NCBI GenBank assembly: GCA_963813355.1
Contig: CAWEYS010000018.1
Location: 124,001 to 188,000 of the forward strand
Direction of reading: 5' to 3'
DNA from: DATAGF01 sp963813355
Lineage (GTDB): Bacteria > Actinomycetota > Thermoleophilia > Miltoncostaeales > Miltoncostaeaceae
Length of the DNA: 64,000 nucleotides
The notes under the pieces were generated by a model that was not told the DNA's origin, searched no databases, and saw nothing but the letters and a program-made list of their open reading frames with translations. Each line of letters begins with the position of its first letter. Position 1 is the first letter of the stretch. Positions 45,438 to 54,657 of the stretch are shown piece after piece. A program made the translations under genes and the position numbers.

Positions 45438-46261
45438 CCCTCGAGGCGCCGGCCAAGCTCAACCTGCGCCTGCTGGTCGGGCCGAGGCGCGCCGACGGCT
45501 ACCACCCCCTGACGACCCTGATGGTCGCGCTCGACGGCCTCGCGGACACCGTCACCGTCGCCCCGGCCGAGGCACGGCGGGTGACCTGCCCCGGCATCGA
45601 GGGGCCCGCCAACCTGGCATGGCGCGCCCTCGACGCCCTGGAGGCCGAGGCCGGCCGGCCGCTCCCGTGCGCGGTGGCGATCGACAAGCGCGTCCCCGCC
45701 CAGGCCGGGCTGGGCGGCGGCTCGAGCGACGCGGCCGCGGCGCTGGTCGGCGCCGACCGCCTCCACGGCCTCGATCTCGGGCCGGAGCGGCTCGAGCGGG
45801 TCGCGGCCCGGGTCGGCTCGGACGTGCCGTTCTTCGTCCGCGGCGGCGCCCAGTGGGCCGAGGGGCGCGGCGAGCTCCTGCGGCCCGCGTCGGTGGCGCC
45901 CTTCGCGGCCGTGCTGGCCAAGGGCGACGCCGGCCTCTCGACCGCGGCGGTCTACGGCGCCTTCGACCGCCTCCCGCCGCCCCCGGCGGTCGTTGCTGCC
46001 TCACGCAAGCACCTGTCGTACGCGGAGGTCGTTGCTGGATCACGCAACGACCTATGGGGCGCGGCGCTTGCCCTCGCGCCGGGGCTCGGGGCGACGGCCC
46101 GGGCGCTCGCGGCGGCCGGCGCCGACGCGGTGCTGCTGTGCGGCAGCGGCTCGTGCCTGGCGGGCCTCTTCCCGACGCGGCCCGACGCCGAGGCGGCGGC
46201 CGCGCGCCTGGACCTGCCCGGGTTCCGCGCCGTGGTCGAGGGCCCCGCCGGCACCGCCTAG
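45434..46261 (+). CDS. ispE: 4-diphosphocytidyl-2-C-methyl-D-erythritol kinase
   Basis: A 275-residue GHMP kinase of the MEP isoprenoid pathway. LEAPAKLNLRLLVG, DGYHPLTTLMVALDGL, AQAGLGGGSSDAAAAL (ATP-binding glycine motif), GSDVPFFVRGGAQWAEG and the C-terminal VLLCGSGSCLAGLFP are present. GTG 45434 overlaps the rsmA stop. Residues around 185-205 (VVAASRKHLSYAEVVAGSRNDL, read here as two halves) are encoded by two palindrome copies 39 bases apart, in the region that is variable and usually longer in other IspE proteins. Convergent with the hydrolase (shared CTAG). Confidence 0.94.
   Translation: MTLEAPAKLNLRLLVGPRRADGYHPLTTLMVALDGLADTVTVAPAEARRVTCPGIEGPANLAWRALDALEAEAGRPLPCAVAIDKRVPAQAGLGGGSSDAAAALVGADRLHGLDLGPERLERVAARVGSDVPFFVRGGAQWAEGRGELLRPASVAPFAAVLAKGDAGLSTAAVYGAFDRLPPPPAVVAASRKHLSYAEVVAGSRNDLWGAALALAPGLGATARALAAAGADAVLLCGSGSCLAGLFPTRPDAEAAAARLDLPGFRAVVEGPAGTA
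45989..46012 (+). repeat. 24-base palindrome copy 1 inside ispE
   Basis: Left arm GTCGTTGC, loop TGCCTCAC, right arm GCAAGCAC; the inner four bases of each arm pair (TTGC/GCAA). Encodes VVAASRKH in frame. Confidence 0.55.
46028..46051 (+). repeat. 24-base palindrome copy 2 inside ispE (perfect arms)
   Basis: Left arm GTCGTTGC and right arm GCAACGAC pair over all eight bases around the loop TGGATCAC. Encodes VVAGSRND in frame, 39 bases after copy 1. Confidence 0.7.
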
Positions 46262-47064
46262 CCGCGGTGGGAGAGGAGGAACTCCAGCGAGGCCGCGTTG
46301 AAGGTGTCGGGATCCTCGTGGAGGCCGCCGTGGGAGAGGTGCTCGAAGACGACCACGGTGCTGTCCGGGATGCCCTCGGTGAGGGGGCCGGCGAAGCGGG
46401 TTGACGTGCACAGGTCGCGACCGCCGAAGGTGATCAGGACGGGCGCGCCGATGTCGCCGAGCACGCCTGAGGCGTCGTGGTCGAGCACCGCCTGGCACTG
46501 GGCCAGGAATGCCTCGAGCGGCTGGGCCGGGCGCCCGCGCACGAAGTCGTCGAGGCCGGCGACGAAGTCGGGCCGCTCGGCGTACATCTCGGGCGTGAAG
46601 CACCAGGGGAAGATGCCCATGATCACGGCGTCGGCCACGGCCGGCACTCCCTCGGCGAGCGCCATCCAGCTCTCGAGCAGGGTCCGCAGGAACGGATCGG
46701 TCGCGTCCCAGGCGCTGTGGAGCGACAGCGAGCGGACCCGGGCGGGGTGCCGGGCGGCCAGGTGGGTGCCGACCGCCGCGCCGAGCGAGACCCCGGCGAC
46801 GTGCGCCCGCTCGACCTCGATCGCGTCGAGGAAGGCGGCCATCTGGTCGGCGTAGGCCTCGGTCGAGTACGGCCCTGCGGGCTTCGAGCTCTCGCCCGAG
46901 CCGGGCAGGTCGACGCTGATGCAGCGGAAGTGCTCGGTGTGGGCCGGAAGCTGGAACGCGTAGCAGGCGTGGTCCGCGCCCGTGTAGGGGATCAGCAGCA
47001 GCGGCTCGCCCGCCCCCTGGTCGTCGTAGTTGAGGGTGAGCCCGGCCGCCTCGACCGTGGGCAT
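46258..47064 (-). CDS. Alpha/beta hydrolase
   Basis: A 268-residue hydrolase of the 3-oxoadipate enol-lactonase/haloperoxidase type. SVDLPGSGESSKP, nucleophile Ser in VAGVSLGAAVG, Asp in FGGRDLCTS and His in LSHGGLHEDP form the triad. The substrate is not deducible. ATG 47064. It is convergent with ispE and sits downstream of the CoA ligase gene on the same strand with an 80-base gap, so it may extend that operon. Confidence 0.85.
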   Translation of the reverse strand: MPTVEAAGLTLNYDDQGAGEPLLLIPYTGADHACYAFQLPAHTEHFRCISVDLPGSGESSKPAGPYSTEAYADQMAAFLDAIEVERAHVAGVSLGAAVGTHLAARHPARVRSLSLHSAWDATDPFLRTLLESWMALAEGVPAVADAVIMGIFPWCFTPEMYAERPDFVAGLDDFVRGRPAQPLEAFLAQCQAVLDHDASGVLGDIGAPVLITFGGRDLCTSTRFAGPLTEGIPDSTVVVFEHLSHGGLHEDPDTFNAASLEFLLSHRG

Positions 47065-47144
47065 CCGCCTACCTCCGCTCGACGTCGCCGAGGGGCGAGC
47101 CTACGACCCGCCGAGGGCGCCTGTCGAGCCGCGCGGCCCGCCCC

Positions 47145-48807
47145 TCAGCGGCTGATCGAGATGCCGGCGGCCTCGCGGTCGAACGTGTCGGCGGTGACCC
47201 CCTGCTCGCGCAGGGGCACCTTCTGGATGCGCTCGGTCGGGGTCTTGGGGAGCCGGTCGACGAAGCGGATGTAGCGCGGGACCATGAAGTAGGGCATGCG
47301 CTCGGCGAGCCAGAGCGTGAGCTCGACGGGGTCGGGCACGGCGCCCTCGGCGACGCAGACCACGAGGATCTCGTCCTCGCTCGAGGCGCCCTCGCCGGCC
47401 TTCACGCCGACGGCCGCGCTCTCGGCGACCCCCGGGTGGTCGTTGACGATCTTCTCGACCTCCATCGAGGAGACGTTCTCGCCCCGGCGGCGGATGTAGT
47501 CCTTGACCCGGTCCATGAAGTAGACGTAGCCGTCGGCGTCCATGCGGCCCAGGTCGCCGGTGTGCAGCTTGAGGTTGCGGAAGTCCTCGGCGGTCTTCTC
47601 GGGCATGCCGTAGTAGGCGCGCATGACGATGTTGGGGATCTTCATGTCGACCACGATCTCGCCCGGGGTCTCGGGCGGCAGGGGCCGGTCGGTCCCCGGC
47701 TCGACGATGCTCACCTCGTAGCCCGGGTTGGCCACCCCGCAGGAGCCCAGGCGGGGCGGGGCGGTGGGGTCCATCACCGTCGCGACGCCCGTCTCGGTGA
47801 GCCCGTAGCCCTCGGTGAGGGCCACCCCGAAGCGCTCCTCGAACTCGTGGTAGATGTCCCGCGGGGCCGGGGCGGCGGAGATCGTGTGGACCGAGTGGGC
47901 CCGGTCGAGCGGTCCGGCCGGCTGGTTCCAGAGGAAGTAGAGCATGGCGCCGATGCCGTTGAAGGTCGTGGCCCCGGCGTCGATCGCCTGCTGCCAGAAG
48001 CGGCTGCCGGAGAAGCGCTCGACGTAGGCCACCCGGGCGCCCGCCAGCAGCGCGGGGTACGCGCACAGCACCTGGGCGTTCGAGTGGAACAGGGGAAGGC
48101 ACGAGAAGTAGGTCTCGTCGCGCAGGTCGGCGGGCGACAGCGCCGCGCAGCCGCGAGAGCACCTCGATCCAGCTCCGCGCCGAGAAGTAGTCGGCGGCGT
48201 TCTGCTTGATCACCCCCTTCGAGCGGCCGGTGGTGCCCGACGTGAACATGATGCGGGCGTCGTCCGTCCAGGAGGGGGCGACGCCCTGCGGCTCGGCGTC
48301 GGGGCCGTCCATCAGGGCCGCGAGGGGCTCCCACGGCAGCGAGGGATCGGGCCCCGCGCCCTCGCCGCCCGTCGGCACGACGACGACCCGCTCCAGCCGC
48401 GGCAGCTCGCCGGCGACCAGGGCGAGCCGGTCGAGGTAGGCGTCCGCGATCACCAGCCAGCGCGACTCGACGAGGTTGATCGTCCAGGACAGGAAGTCGC
48501 CCTTGTAGGCCGTGTTGATCGGGCTCATCACGGCGCCGGCCTTGAGGATGCCGTACCAGACCGGCACGAACTCCTCGCAGTTGGGAAGCAGGACGCTCAC
48601 CGACTCGCCCGGGCGCACGCCGCGGGCGATCAGGCCGTTGGCCACCCGGTTGGCCCGCGCGTTGACCTCGCCGTAGCCGAGCCAGGGCCCGTCGGCGAAG
48701 CGCAGGTAGTCGCGGTCGGGGTGCTCCTCGGCGCGGCGCCGCAGGATCTCGGCGAGGACCCACGTGGTGGGGTCCTCGTGCGCGTACCAGTCGCTCCAGT
48801 CGCCCAT
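47145..48807 (-). CDS. Acyl/aryl-CoA synthetase, AMP-binding (one frame break)
   Basis: ANL-superfamily ligase of about 554 residues that activates a carboxylic acid to its CoA thioester with ATP. FTSGTTGRSKGVIK (P-loop), LPLFHSNAQVL, EGYGLTETGVAT, HTGDLGRMDADGYVYF, DYIRRRGENVSSMEVE and the catalytic Lys segment TPTERIQKVPL are all present. The frame changes near 48150; removing one base rejoins SWIEVL to LSPADLRDETYFSCLPLFH. ATG 48807 (MGDWSDWYAHED); GTG 48816 is also in frame. Closest in feel to CaiC/crotonobetaine-type ligases. Follows the crotonase in the same operon. Confidence 0.88.
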
Positions 48808-48820
48808 CAGCGCCACCCTC

Positions 48821-49627
48821 TCACGCCGGCTCGGGGCCCTGGCCGTCGCGGAACCTGCGCCAGTCGGCGGGCCGCTTCTCCTGGAAGGAGGCGATGCCCT
48901 CCTTGGGCTCGGGCCCGTGGACGTGGTTCAGGGCCATCAGCTCCATCCCGTGATTGGTCAACGAGTAGAGGGCGTCGGTGCGGGCGTTGAGGGCGATCTT
49001 GGCCAGGCGCAGGCCCTGGGGCGAGCGGCGCAGGATCTCGGCGCACCAGCGGTCGACCTCGGCGTCGAGCTCCTCGTCGGGGACGACGGCGTTCACCAGC
49101 CCCATCGCCAGGGCCTCCTCGGCGCTGTACTGGCGGGTGACGAACAGGACCTCGCGGCCGCGCTTCTCGCCCACGACGGCCGGGATGAGCTGGGAGCCCC
49201 ACCAGAGGGGCGCGTTGCCGATCCGCGGGCCCGCCTGGCCGAAGCGGCCCGACGTGCCCGAGATCGTGAGGTCCGAGATCATGTTCAGCTCGTTCCCGCC
49301 GCCGATGCAGTAGCCGCGCACGCGGCACAGGATCGGCTTGCCGTTGTCGCGCATGGCGGTCGCGAGCCGGGGCGCGTCGATGTGTGCGACGCGCTTCTCG
49401 GCCATGGTGCGGGTGGGCTCGCGCACGTCGCCGCCCACGCAGAAGGCACGCTCGCCGGCGCCGGTGAAGACGATCACGCCCACCGCCTCGTCGTCGGCGG
49501 CCGCCTCGAAGGCCTCGCACAGCTCCAGGATGGTCCGGCCGCGGAAGGCGTTCAGCCGCTCGGGGCGGTTGATCGTGATCGTGGCCCGGCCGCCGGCGAC
49601 CTCGTAGAGGATGTCCTCGTAGGGCAC
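48821..49627 (-). CDS. Enoyl-CoA hydratase/isomerase family protein, BadI-like
   Basis: A 268-residue crotonase. TITINRPERLNAFRGRTILEL, VIVFTGAGERAFCVGGDV and VRGYCIGGGNELNMISDL form the oxyanion hole region. FGQAGPRIGN, VVGEKRGREVLF and QYSAEEALAMGLVN resemble from memory the ring-opening hydrolase BadI (2-ketocyclohexanecarboxyl-CoA hydrolase) and MenB rather than simple hydratases. A ring- or C-C-cleaving role on a CoA ester is therefore possible. ATG 49627; ten bases after the nitroreductase stop. Confidence 0.85.
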   Translation of the reverse strand: MPYEDILYEVAGGRATITINRPERLNAFRGRTILELCEAFEAAADDEAVGVIVFTGAGERAFCVGGDVREPTRTMAEKRVAHIDAPRLATAMRDNGKPILCRVRGYCIGGGNELNMISDLTISGTSGRFGQAGPRIGNAPLWWGSQLIPAVVGEKRGREVLFVTRQYSAEEALAMGLVNAVVPDEELDAEVDRWCAEILRRSPQGLRLAKIALNARTDALYSLTNHGMELMALNHVHGPEPKEGIASFQEKRPADWRRFRDGQGPEPA

Positions 49628-49637
49628 CCGGCGGGGG

Positions 49638-50666
49638 TCAGTCGTCGGCCGGCAGGAACTTGGAGGAGTCGATCCCGTGCTCCTCCATCAGCCGCGCGAA
49701 CGTCTCGCGCATCTCGTCCGGGTAGTCCGGCAGGTCCTCGGTCGCCAGGACGTCCTCGGCGTGCGCGCGCAGCGCGGGGCCCAGGTCCCAGTCGTCGTCG
49801 TCCAGCAGGCGCCGGATCTCGCGGGCGGGGAAGTGCAGCAGGCCGGGGTCGCGGCCGTGGCGCTCGGCGATCGCGACGATCTCCTCGAACCGCCCGGGGA
49901 GCGGCGCCGGATCCTGGATCAGCCCCTTCTCGCGCAGCAGCGCGACCGTGGCGGGATCGGACGCGAACGGCCGGCCGAAGGCGTTCTCGTGGAAGAGCCG
50001 GTCGAGCTTCAGGCGCGGGCGCTGGCCGCCGGCGTCCGCGCTCTCGAGCGGGTAGCCGACCGCGTGGCCCCAGGTGAAGCGGTAGTGGGGCGGCAGGCCG
50101 AAGGCCTTCTCCACGCCGCCGGGCTTGCGCCCGAAGGCGATCAGGCAGTTGCCGAGCCCCAGCCCGGCGCCGGCGGCGATGGCGTTCGCGACGGCCTGGC
50201 CGCTCTCGAAGCGCAGCAGGATCTCGGTGCGCTCGGGCGGGAAGCTCATCAGGCGCGGGATCGTCTGGGTCATCGAGAACTCGTAGTTCCAGCCGTGGTA
50301 CTTGGTCGTGCCGCCCGCCAGGCTCACGGTGGAGATGCCGTCGACCGCCCGGCCGTACCAGGCGTTGAGGTTCGTCAGCCAGATGATCAGGTGCGAGCAC
50401 TGGTCGATGATCTGGACGTTGAAGCCCGAGACGCACTCCTCGAGCTCCTCCCAGACGTCGCACTCGTCCTTGCGGAGGACGATGGCCTCGGTGCAGTTGA
50501 TGTTCCCCTGGCACGAGGCGAAGCGGGCCGCCTGCAGCATGGCCTCGATCTTCCAGCGCTCGACGGGACGGTCGGCGTCGAAGTAGCGGATGCTGCGGCG
50601 GTTGCCGAGCGCCTGCAGGATGGGGACGTCCGGGACGTCCGAGCTGGAGGGGGGTGCGTCCGACAC
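49638..50666 (-). CDS. Nitroreductase-family FMN protein
   Basis: A 342-residue protein. LGNRRSIRYFDADRPV is the FMN phosphate-binding N-terminus; ASCQGNINCTEAIVL and AAGAGLGLGNCLIAFG also fit the nitroreductase fold. It is longer than usual (200-250 residues) with a C-terminal extension of about 120 residues. Members reduce nitro groups, quinones or enoyl bonds; here it precedes a BadI-like crotonase and a CoA ligase, so a reductive step on the same substrate is likely. ATG 50666. Confidence 0.82.
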   Translation of the reverse strand: MSDAPPSSSDVPDVPILQALGNRRSIRYFDADRPVERWKIEAMLQAARFASCQGNINCTEAIVLRKDECDVWEELEECVSGFNVQIIDQCSHLIIWLTNLNAWYGRAVDGISTVSLAGGTTKYHGWNYEFSMTQTIPRLMSFPPERTEILLRFESGQAVANAIAAGAGLGLGNCLIAFGRKPGGVEKAFGLPPHYRFTWGHAVGYPLESADAGGQRPRLKLDRLFHENAFGRPFASDPATVALLREKGLIQDPAPLPGRFEEIVAIAERHGRDPGLLHFPAREIRRLLDDDDWDLGPALRAHAEDVLATEDLPDYPDEMRETFARLMEEHGIDSSKFLPADD

Positions 50667-50769
50667 GGCGGCCTCCGGGTCCGGGGGGATACCGCCGCAG
50701 CGTACCTGTGAGCCGCCGGCGGCCTTCGACCGGTGACCGGGGCCGCGGCCGGCTCCCGGGACCCTGGGC

Positions 50770-50775
50770 TACACT
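50770..50775 (+). promoter_or_regulatory. -10 element for a leaderless transcript
   Basis: TACACT, within GCTACACTCGG, ends six bases before GTG 50782. The 11-base core and the spacing are identical to the moaD promoter at 23416. Confidence 0.55.
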
Positions 50776-50781
50776 CGGCGC

Positions 50782-51151
50782 GTGTCCGACCCGCTCGTGA
50801 TCGAGGCCCGGCCGGAGACCGCGGGTGGCCGGCTGAGGCAGTGGTTGCGCGGCCGGCGCCTGATGCTCTCCGGCATCCTCGCGCTGGCCGAGGTCGTGGC
50901 GTTCCTGATCTGGCGGCCGAGCGCCATCCTGATGGGCGCGCTGGCGGTGGCGCTGCTTGGTCGTGAGCGTGGCGCTCGCGACGCGCCTCCCCGCAGGGGT
51001 CCTGAGGGACGTGCTGTGGATCGTCGCGATCGCCCAGGCCATCGTCGTGGTCATCCCGCTCGTGGTGGGGCTGTCGCTGGTGGCCGCGCTGGTCGTCGCC
51101 ATCGGCCTGATCGTCGCCCTGGTCGTGGTCGCCGCGCGCTGGCGCGTCTGA
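50782..51151 (+). CDS. Small membrane protein, unknown function (one frame break)
   Basis: About 122 residues with three or four hydrophobic segments: MLSGILALAEVVAFLIW, ILMGALAVALL, VLWIVAIAQAIVVVIPLVVG and ALVVAIGLIVALVVVAARW. GTG 50782 begins SDPLVIEARPETAGGRL. The frame changes near 50957; removing one T of GCTTGG joins ALL to VVSVALATRL. No family is recognised. A subtilase gene starts four bases after its stop, so the two may be cotranscribed. Confidence 0.65.
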
Positions 51152-51155
51152 CGCC

Positions 51156-52490
51156 GTGCTGAGCCCGGCGGCACCCCCGCCGCCGCTCGCGGCGGCGGCC
51201 TCGGAGCGGCCCGCCCTGCACGCGACCGCCCCCGACCCGCTCGCCGCCGGCCAGGCCCATCTGGGCCAGATCGGATGGACGCCCCCGCCCCGCGGGGGCG
51301 CGCGGCCGCTGGTGGCGGTGCTCGACACGGGCGTCGATCCGTCGTCGCCGGACCTGGCGGGCGTCGTGCTGACGGGGGCGGGCCGCTCCTTCGTGGCCGC
51401 CAGCCCCGATCCGACGTCGGACCCCGAGGGGCACGGCACGCACGTCGCCGGGATCATCGCGGCGTCCACGGGCAACGGGGTCGGCGGCAGCGGGGTCGCG
51501 GCGGCGCGCATCCTCCCGGTCACGGTCGCCGACGCGAGCGGCCGCACGACCGCCTCCGCCCTGGTGCGGGGCCTGGCCTACGCGTCGGGGCGGGGCGCGC
51601 GCGTCATCAACATCTCCTTCGGCGGGCGGGGCTTCTCGAAGGTCGAGCAGGACGCGATCGACGCGGCGGCGCTGCGCGGCGCCCTCATCGTCGTCGCCGC
51701 GGGCAACACGGGCGGCGGGGCCACGCCGGACTACCCCGGCGCCTACCGCCAGGTGCTGGCCGTGGGCGCCCTCGGGGCCTCCGGGCGCCCGCTGAACGTC
51801 TCGGCCCGCGGCCCCCAGGTGGCCCTGGCCGCCCCGGGCGAGGCGATCCTCTCGACCGCCCCCGGCGGCTCGCCGGCGCTCGTCCCGCGGACGGGCACCT
51901 CGATGGCGGCCGCCGTGGTCTCGGGGGCCGCGGCGCGGATCATCGCCGCCCGTCCGGGCCTGACGGCGCAGCAGGTGCGCGAGATCCTCGAGACCAGCGC
52001 GCGGGACGTCCCGCCCACGGGGCCGGATCCCGGCACCGGCGCCGGGGCGCTCGACCTGGCGGCCGCCCTGGCGGCGCCCGATCCGCCGCGGGGCGACCCC
52101 GAGCCGAACGACGATCCCGTCCTCGCCGCCGGGACCCGGCCGCTGCTGCCGGGGGACGGCCCGGCCCGGCGCACCGTCCGCGGCCGCACCGGCTCGTGGA
52201 GCGATCCGCGCGACGGCTTCGCGGTCCAGCTCGCGGCCGGCCAGCGGCTGAGCGCGAGCCTCCGGGGCCCCGCGGCGGCCGACCTCGACCTGGTGCTCTG
52301 GCGCCCCGGCGCGCGCGGCGGCAGGCGCGGCCGCGCCTACGCCCGCACCTGGCTGGCGGCCGCCTCGCTCGGGCCGTCGTCGAGCGAGTCGATCTCGTTC
52401 ACGGCCTCGGCCGCCGGTCTCTACACCCTCGAGGTCCAGGGCGTCCGGACGGCCGGGCGCTACGCCCTGACGGCCGAGCGCGGCCCGTAA
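51156..52490 (+). CDS. S8 family serine peptidase (subtilase)
   Basis: A 444-residue subtilisin-like protease. Catalytic triad: Asp in VAVLDTGVDPSS, His in GHGTHVAGIIAA, Ser in RTGTSMAAAVVSG; oxyanion Asn in VVAAGNTGG. After the catalytic domain a C-terminal beta domain (GFAVQLAAGQRLSASL, DLDLVLWRPG, GLYTLEVQG) resembles the PPC domain of secreted peptidases. GTG 51156 gives a Pro/Ala-rich N-terminus without an obvious signal peptide, odd for this class; export may depend on a longer start or on the preceding membrane protein. Confidence 0.92.
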   Translation: MLSPAAPPPPLAAAASERPALHATAPDPLAAGQAHLGQIGWTPPPRGGARPLVAVLDTGVDPSSPDLAGVVLTGAGRSFVAASPDPTSDPEGHGTHVAGIIAASTGNGVGGSGVAAARILPVTVADASGRTTASALVRGLAYASGRGARVINISFGGRGFSKVEQDAIDAAALRGALIVVAAGNTGGGATPDYPGAYRQVLAVGALGASGRPLNVSARGPQVALAAPGEAILSTAPGGSPALVPRTGTSMAAAVVSGAAARIIAARPGLTAQQVREILETSARDVPPTGPDPGTGAGALDLAAALAAPDPPRGDPEPNDDPVLAAGTRPLLPGDGPARRTVRGRTGSWSDPRDGFAVQLAAGQRLSASLRGPAAADLDLVLWRPGARGGRRGRAYARTWLAAASLGPSSSESISFTASAAGLYTLEVQGVRTAGRYALTAERGP

Positions 52491-52544
52491 CCGCAACGCT
52501 CGCCCCTTTCGGCGCGGCCCGCGAGGGTCCAGAATGGGCGGTCG

Positions 52545-54632
52545 ATGACGACGGCACCCAAGGCGCCACCGGCACGCGATCTCAGCGACCCGGCGCTCTA
52601 CATCAACCGCGAGATCTCGTGGCTCGACTTCAACGAGCGCGTCCTGGCGCTGGCGCGCGACCCGGACGTGCCGCTGCTGGAGCGCTGCAAGTTCCTCGCG
52701 ATCTTCACGAGCAACCTGGACGAGTTCTTCATGGTCCGTGTGGCGACGGTCCAGGACGCCCTCGAGTCCGGCCGCCTGCCGTCGACCCCGGACAAGCTCG
52801 CGCGGGAGGACGTGCTCGACCGCATCCACGAGCGCGTCACGGAGCTCACGGCCGAGCAGACCCGCATCTGGCACGAGGAGCTGAGCCCCGGGCTCGCCGC
52901 GGCGGGCATCCGGGTGACGGACTACGACGACCTGGGCGCCGACGAGCGCCGCGCCGTCGACGAGCGCTTCGACCGCGAGGTCTACCCCGTGCTCACGCCG
53001 CTGGCCGTGGGCCCCGGGCTGCCCTTCCCGTACATCTCGGGCCTGTCGCTCAACCTCGGCCTGCGCGTGCGCGACCCCGTGAAGGGGGAGACCCGGTTCG
53101 CGCGCGTCAAGGTTCCCCCGCGCCTGCCGCGCCTGATCCCGGTCGACGACCGGCTGGTCTTCATCGAGGACGTCATCGAGGCCCACGTGGAGCGGCTCTT
53201 CCCGGGCATGGAGGTGGTCGAGACCGCGCGGTTCCGGGTGACGCGCGACGCGGACTTCTCGATCTCCGACGAGTCGGACGACCTGATCGGCGCGGTCGAG
53301 GCCCAGCTGCGCCGGCGCCGGTTCGGCCACGTCGTGCGGCTGGAGGTCGAGGAGGCGGCGCCGAACCGCCTGATCGAGGATCTGATGCAGGCGCTGGAGG
53401 TCGACGAGCGGGACACCTACCGCGTCCGGCCCCCGCTCGACTTCACGATGCTCTGGTCCCTGGCCACCATGGACCGCCCGGACCTGCGCGACCCGCCCTG
53501 GGAGCCGCGCACCCGCCCGCGGCTGCGCCCCGAGGACGGCGAGAAGCTGGACCTGTTCGCCGTCATCCGCGACGGCGACGTGCTGGTGCACCACCCCTAC
53601 GACGACTTCCACAGCAGCGTGGAGCGGTTCGTCGAGCAGGCGGTGGAGGACCCGAACGTCCTCGCCATCAAGCAGACGGTGTACCGCACCAGCGGCGACG
53701 CGCCGATCGTCCCCGCGCTGATGCGCGCCGCGGAGCAGGGCAAGCAGACGGTCTGCCTGGTCGAGCTGCAGGCCCGATTCGACGAGGAGCGCAACATCCA
53801 GTGGGCGCGGGCCCTGGAGCGCGCCGGCGTGCACGTCGTCTACGGCATGTCAGGGCTGAAGACCCACGCCAAGGTCGCCCTGGTCGTGCGTCGCGAGGGC
53901 GACCGGGTGCGGCGCTACGTCCACATCGGCACCGGCAACTACAACCCGTTGACCGCCCGCCTCTACACGGACCTCGGCCTGTTCACCTGCCGGGAGGACC
54001 TCGCCGAGGACGTCGCCGACCTCTTCAACCACCTCACGGGCTTCGCCCGGGCGCCGAGCTACCGCAAGGCCCTCGTGGCCCCCGACCACATCCGCGACGG
54101 CATCATCGCCGAGATCGAGCGCGCGGTGCGCGCGCACGCCCCGGACTCGCCGTCGCGGGTCGTCATGAAGATGAACTCGATCATCGACGGGCCGGTGATC
54201 CAGGCGATCTACCGGGCGTCGCAGGCGGGGGTGCCGGTCGACCTGATCGTGCGCGGCATCGCGGGGCTGCGCCCCGGGGTGCCCGGCGTGAGCGAGAACG
54301 TCCGGGTCATCTCGATCGTGGGCCGGTTCCTCGAGCACGCCCGCATCTTCTCCTTCACGGCCGACGGCGAGACCGCCTACTGGATCGGCTCGGCCGACAT
54401 GATGGCGCGCAACCTCGACAACCGCGTCGAGCTGATCGCGCCGGTCGAGGACCCGGCGGCCACCGCCGAGATCCAGGACGTCCTCGACCTGCAGCTCGCC
54501 GACACGGCCCTGGCGTGGGAGCTCGGCGCGGACGGATCGTGGTCGCGGGTCATGCCGGAGCCCGGCCAGGACCCGCTGAACTCCCAGGAGGCGCTCGTGG
54601 AGCGCGCCCGCCGGGCGGCGCGGCTGAGCTGA
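52545..54632 (+). CDS. ppk1: Polyphosphate kinase 1
   Basis: A 695-residue PPK1 that reversibly makes polyphosphate from ATP. N-terminal domain: INREISWLDFNERVLALA and LAIFTSNLDEFFMVRVA; catalytic domains: HHPYDDFHSSVERFV, IKQTVYRTS, GLKTHAKVALVVRR (phosphohistidine region), HIGTGNYNPLTARLYTD and FTADGETAYWIGSADMMARN. ATG 52545; CAGAAT nine bases upstream may be its -10. A perfect hairpin follows the stop. Fits the phosphate theme of the pst operon. Confidence 0.96.
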   Translation: MTTAPKAPPARDLSDPALYINREISWLDFNERVLALARDPDVPLLERCKFLAIFTSNLDEFFMVRVATVQDALESGRLPSTPDKLAREDVLDRIHERVTELTAEQTRIWHEELSPGLAAAGIRVTDYDDLGADERRAVDERFDREVYPVLTPLAVGPGLPFPYISGLSLNLGLRVRDPVKGETRFARVKVPPRLPRLIPVDDRLVFIEDVIEAHVERLFPGMEVVETARFRVTRDADFSISDESDDLIGAVEAQLRRRRFGHVVRLEVEEAAPNRLIEDLMQALEVDERDTYRVRPPLDFTMLWSLATMDRPDLRDPPWEPRTRPRLRPEDGEKLDLFAVIRDGDVLVHHPYDDFHSSVERFVEQAVEDPNVLAIKQTVYRTSGDAPIVPALMRAAEQGKQTVCLVELQARFDEERNIQWARALERAGVHVVYGMSGLKTHAKVALVVRREGDRVRRYVHIGTGNYNPLTARLYTDLGLFTCREDLAEDVADLFNHLTGFARAPSYRKALVAPDHIRDGIIAEIERAVRAHAPDSPSRVVMKMNSIIDGPVIQAIYRASQAGVPVDLIVRGIAGLRPGVPGVSENVRVISIVGRFLEHARIFSFTADGETAYWIGSADMMARNLDNRVELIAPVEDPAATAEIQDVLDLQLADTALAWELGADGSWSRVMPEPGQDPLNSQEALVERARRAARLS

Positions 54633-54633
54633 C

Positions 54634-54648
54634 CTCCCCGTCGGGGAG
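54634..54648 (+). terminator. Hairpin directly after ppk1
   Basis: CTCCCC-GTC-GGGGAG is a perfect six-base-pair stem with a three-base loop two bases after the ppk1 stop. It lacks a T tract, so termination would be weak or Rho-assisted. Confidence 0.45.
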
Positions 54649-54657
54649 TGCGATATC

